A stretch of 64,000 nt of DNA from Phaonia tiefii (Eukaryota; Arthropoda; Insecta; Diptera; Muscidae). Positions 62,931-64,000 of the stretch are shown one piece after another. The position numbers and the translations under genes are program-made. Positions within the stretch are counted from its first letter, which is position 1; each line of letters starts with the position of its first letter. The notes beneath the pieces were generated by a model. That model made no database searches. It had not been told where the DNA came from and was given only the letters and a program-made list of their open reading frames with translations. The DNA lies in contig OZ008368.1 of NCBI GenBank assembly GCA_963931995.1, positions 29,241,506 to 29,305,505 on the forward strand, written 5' to 3'.

Positions 62931-63300
62931 CAATACATCAGGCAAAATAAGAAAAACTGCATCTGCAATTTACACGCACATTCAGGAATAATAATGCAAA
63001 AATTCAACTACACACTGACAAGATATACTCTTTCGTTGTTCCTCTTTTATTCTCTTGATCTGGCGAGAGCATAGACAGTGCAAAAACCACAGCTGTATTT
63101 GTGTCAGAAAAATAAATATATGTGGGTCGCAAACACATATATTATAACATACGAATCATTGTGTTCCAAACATGTAATATTGAATAGCATACAAAATGTG
63201 TTTGGACACAATTATATTATATTTGCGACAAGCTCCAAACACACTTTATATTTGCATCCAAACAACAAACAATTCATATTTTTCAGCGTGTACATACAGG
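62931..63300 (+). repeat. Family B repeat, distant copy
   Basis: ACATCAGGCAAAATAAGAAA, GCATCTGCAATTTACAC, TTTTATTCTCTTG, GAGAGCATAGACAGTGCAAA and GCGACAAGCTCCAAACACAC match 6425-6885 in the same order and orientation. Only one unit here, without the tandem duplication. Confidence 0.72.
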
Positions 63301-63439
63301 AAAAATATTAGTTGGAAATATATTCAGGCATTGGAATTTCCATGATAAAGTCTGTATATTGATTACAATTTATAATTTCAATTCATCAGAATTATTTGTC
63401 GATGTTATTTATGTAATTTCTGTAATATATTCTCCTAAA

Positions 63440-63610
63440 CATATTCTGCAGGAACCATTTACATATATGTTTGTAGCACAATTCAAATATTTATATGATT
63501 GCCAGTCCCAAACTCACGTGTATTAAATGCAAACATTAGCATGTTTACTGACAAATATGTATTTTTTTACGTGGAAACATATGCGTGCTTCAGCCCAAAA
63601 CATCCATATA
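63440..63610 (+). repeat. Family B-like repeat, diverged third unit
   Basis: Similar to 61019-61200 and 62135-62335 (CATATATGTTTG, ATTTATATGATTGCCAGTCC, ACGTGGAAACATATGCGTGC) but more diverged. Cut off at ~63611 by the non-LTR element. Confidence 0.6.
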
Positions 63611-63611
63611 C

Positions 63612-64000
63612 TTGGTTGGTTTTCGTGGTTGCTAAATATACTATTTAGCACCAGTTAATGTCTTGAGACACCGTTTTGCACACCACATCACCCCGGACAG
63701 ACTAATGTACATTGTCTATATCCAGCCTGTTAAACTGAGATACCTCATTAGATCCCCCTGATCTATTTCGTGTATCACAGTGAGGTTACGAAGGAAGTGA
63801 GGGCCCATAATCTTCAGCCGTCTATTCATCAGAGCCGGACAACGGCAGAGGAGATGCTACACCATCTCCTCCTCTTCTGCGTCATGGCAGTCCCGGCACT
63901 GGTCATTGTATGGCAACTTCAACCGTCTTGGGTGATTACCAATTGTACAGTGCCCGGCCAGCACGCCAGTTAGCCTAGATATGTCTCCCCCATTGTGGCT
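63612..64000 (-). pseudogene. Non-LTR family E 3' end, second copy (runs off the window)
   Basis: The minus strand of this stretch matches 51268-51640: a CACGAAAACCAACCAAG-type tail, ACAAAACGGTGTCTCAAGAC in the UTR, and coding remnants with LAGHCTIGNHPRRL-like and EEEMV-HLLC-CPALMNRRL-like residues in broken frames. The rest lies beyond position 64000. Confidence 0.78.

Noticed and set aside
6500..63300. The CAAACA-rich family B repeat as telomeric or centromeric satellite
   Set aside because: Only a few dispersed units and one two-copy duplication are seen; no long array.

Overview
The window looks like a piece of an insect genome, most likely a higher (schizophoran) fly. It is AT-rich, has no dense bacterial-style gene array, and is filled with insect-type transposons and retrotransposons: mag-like Gypsy, Transib, piggyBac, DD41D and DD34D mariners, Tc1, Tigger/pogo, several non-LTR lineages, a tRNA-derived SINE and many MITEs. 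Spliceosomal introns are visible in the Transib gene and around one candidate host exon. The organism call is inference from this mix; no host marker gene is complete here.

I see no intact protein-coding gene. Every recognisable coding region is a decayed or truncated mobile-element gene carrying stops, frameshifts or lost catalytic residues. The most plausible host sequence is a 102-nt, phase-1/phase-1 exon on the minus strand at 21828-21929, so the window may be largely intronic or intergenic sequence of a large gene.

Layout. 1-5.9 kb: Tc1 remnants, one element with ~240-bp IR/DR ends, and a minus-strand non-LTR RT remnant. 5.9-10 kb: a repeat family B cluster, a MITE and a satellite-like array. 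10.3-16 kb: a second copy of the first non-LTR family, then one piggyBac gene split by two insertions, the larger of which (family C, 2.1 kb) carries its own nested MITE. 16-24.9 kb: a DD41D mariner, a non-LTR element split by a Mutator-like foldback with a 9-bp target duplication, family C again, a second mariner, a SINE and a DD34D mariner. 26.7-32.3 kb: a SINE, a 2.9-kb DNA transposon with an unfamiliar transposase, then a mariner inserted cleanly into family C. 33-38.5 kb: TIR elements, including a TTAA MITE nested in a mariner, a non-autonomous hAT with an exact 8-bp duplication and a full-length SINE with target duplications. 39.7-45.9 kb: non-LTR remnants and a mag-like Gypsy cut off by a 208-bp palindrome. 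46-49.2 kb: a complete but dead Transib whose two ends read heptamer-23-nonamer like a V(D)J recombination signal, inserted in a foldback repeat. 49.3-55.5 kb: a Tigger remnant and an RNase-H-bearing non-LTR split by a jockey-like one. 55.5-64 kb: a MITE, mariner remnants, the satellite in reverse orientation, a SINE, a mariner between duplicated repeats, family B again and another non-LTR 3' end.

The elements do not form a pathway. What they give is a relative chronology: many insertions are nested with readable target duplications (MULE in non-LTR, TTAA MITE in mariner, mariner in family C, Transib in foldback, non-LTR in non-LTR), and related copies inside the window supply empty sites. 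Boundaries were read by eye and are approximate except where a target duplication is given.
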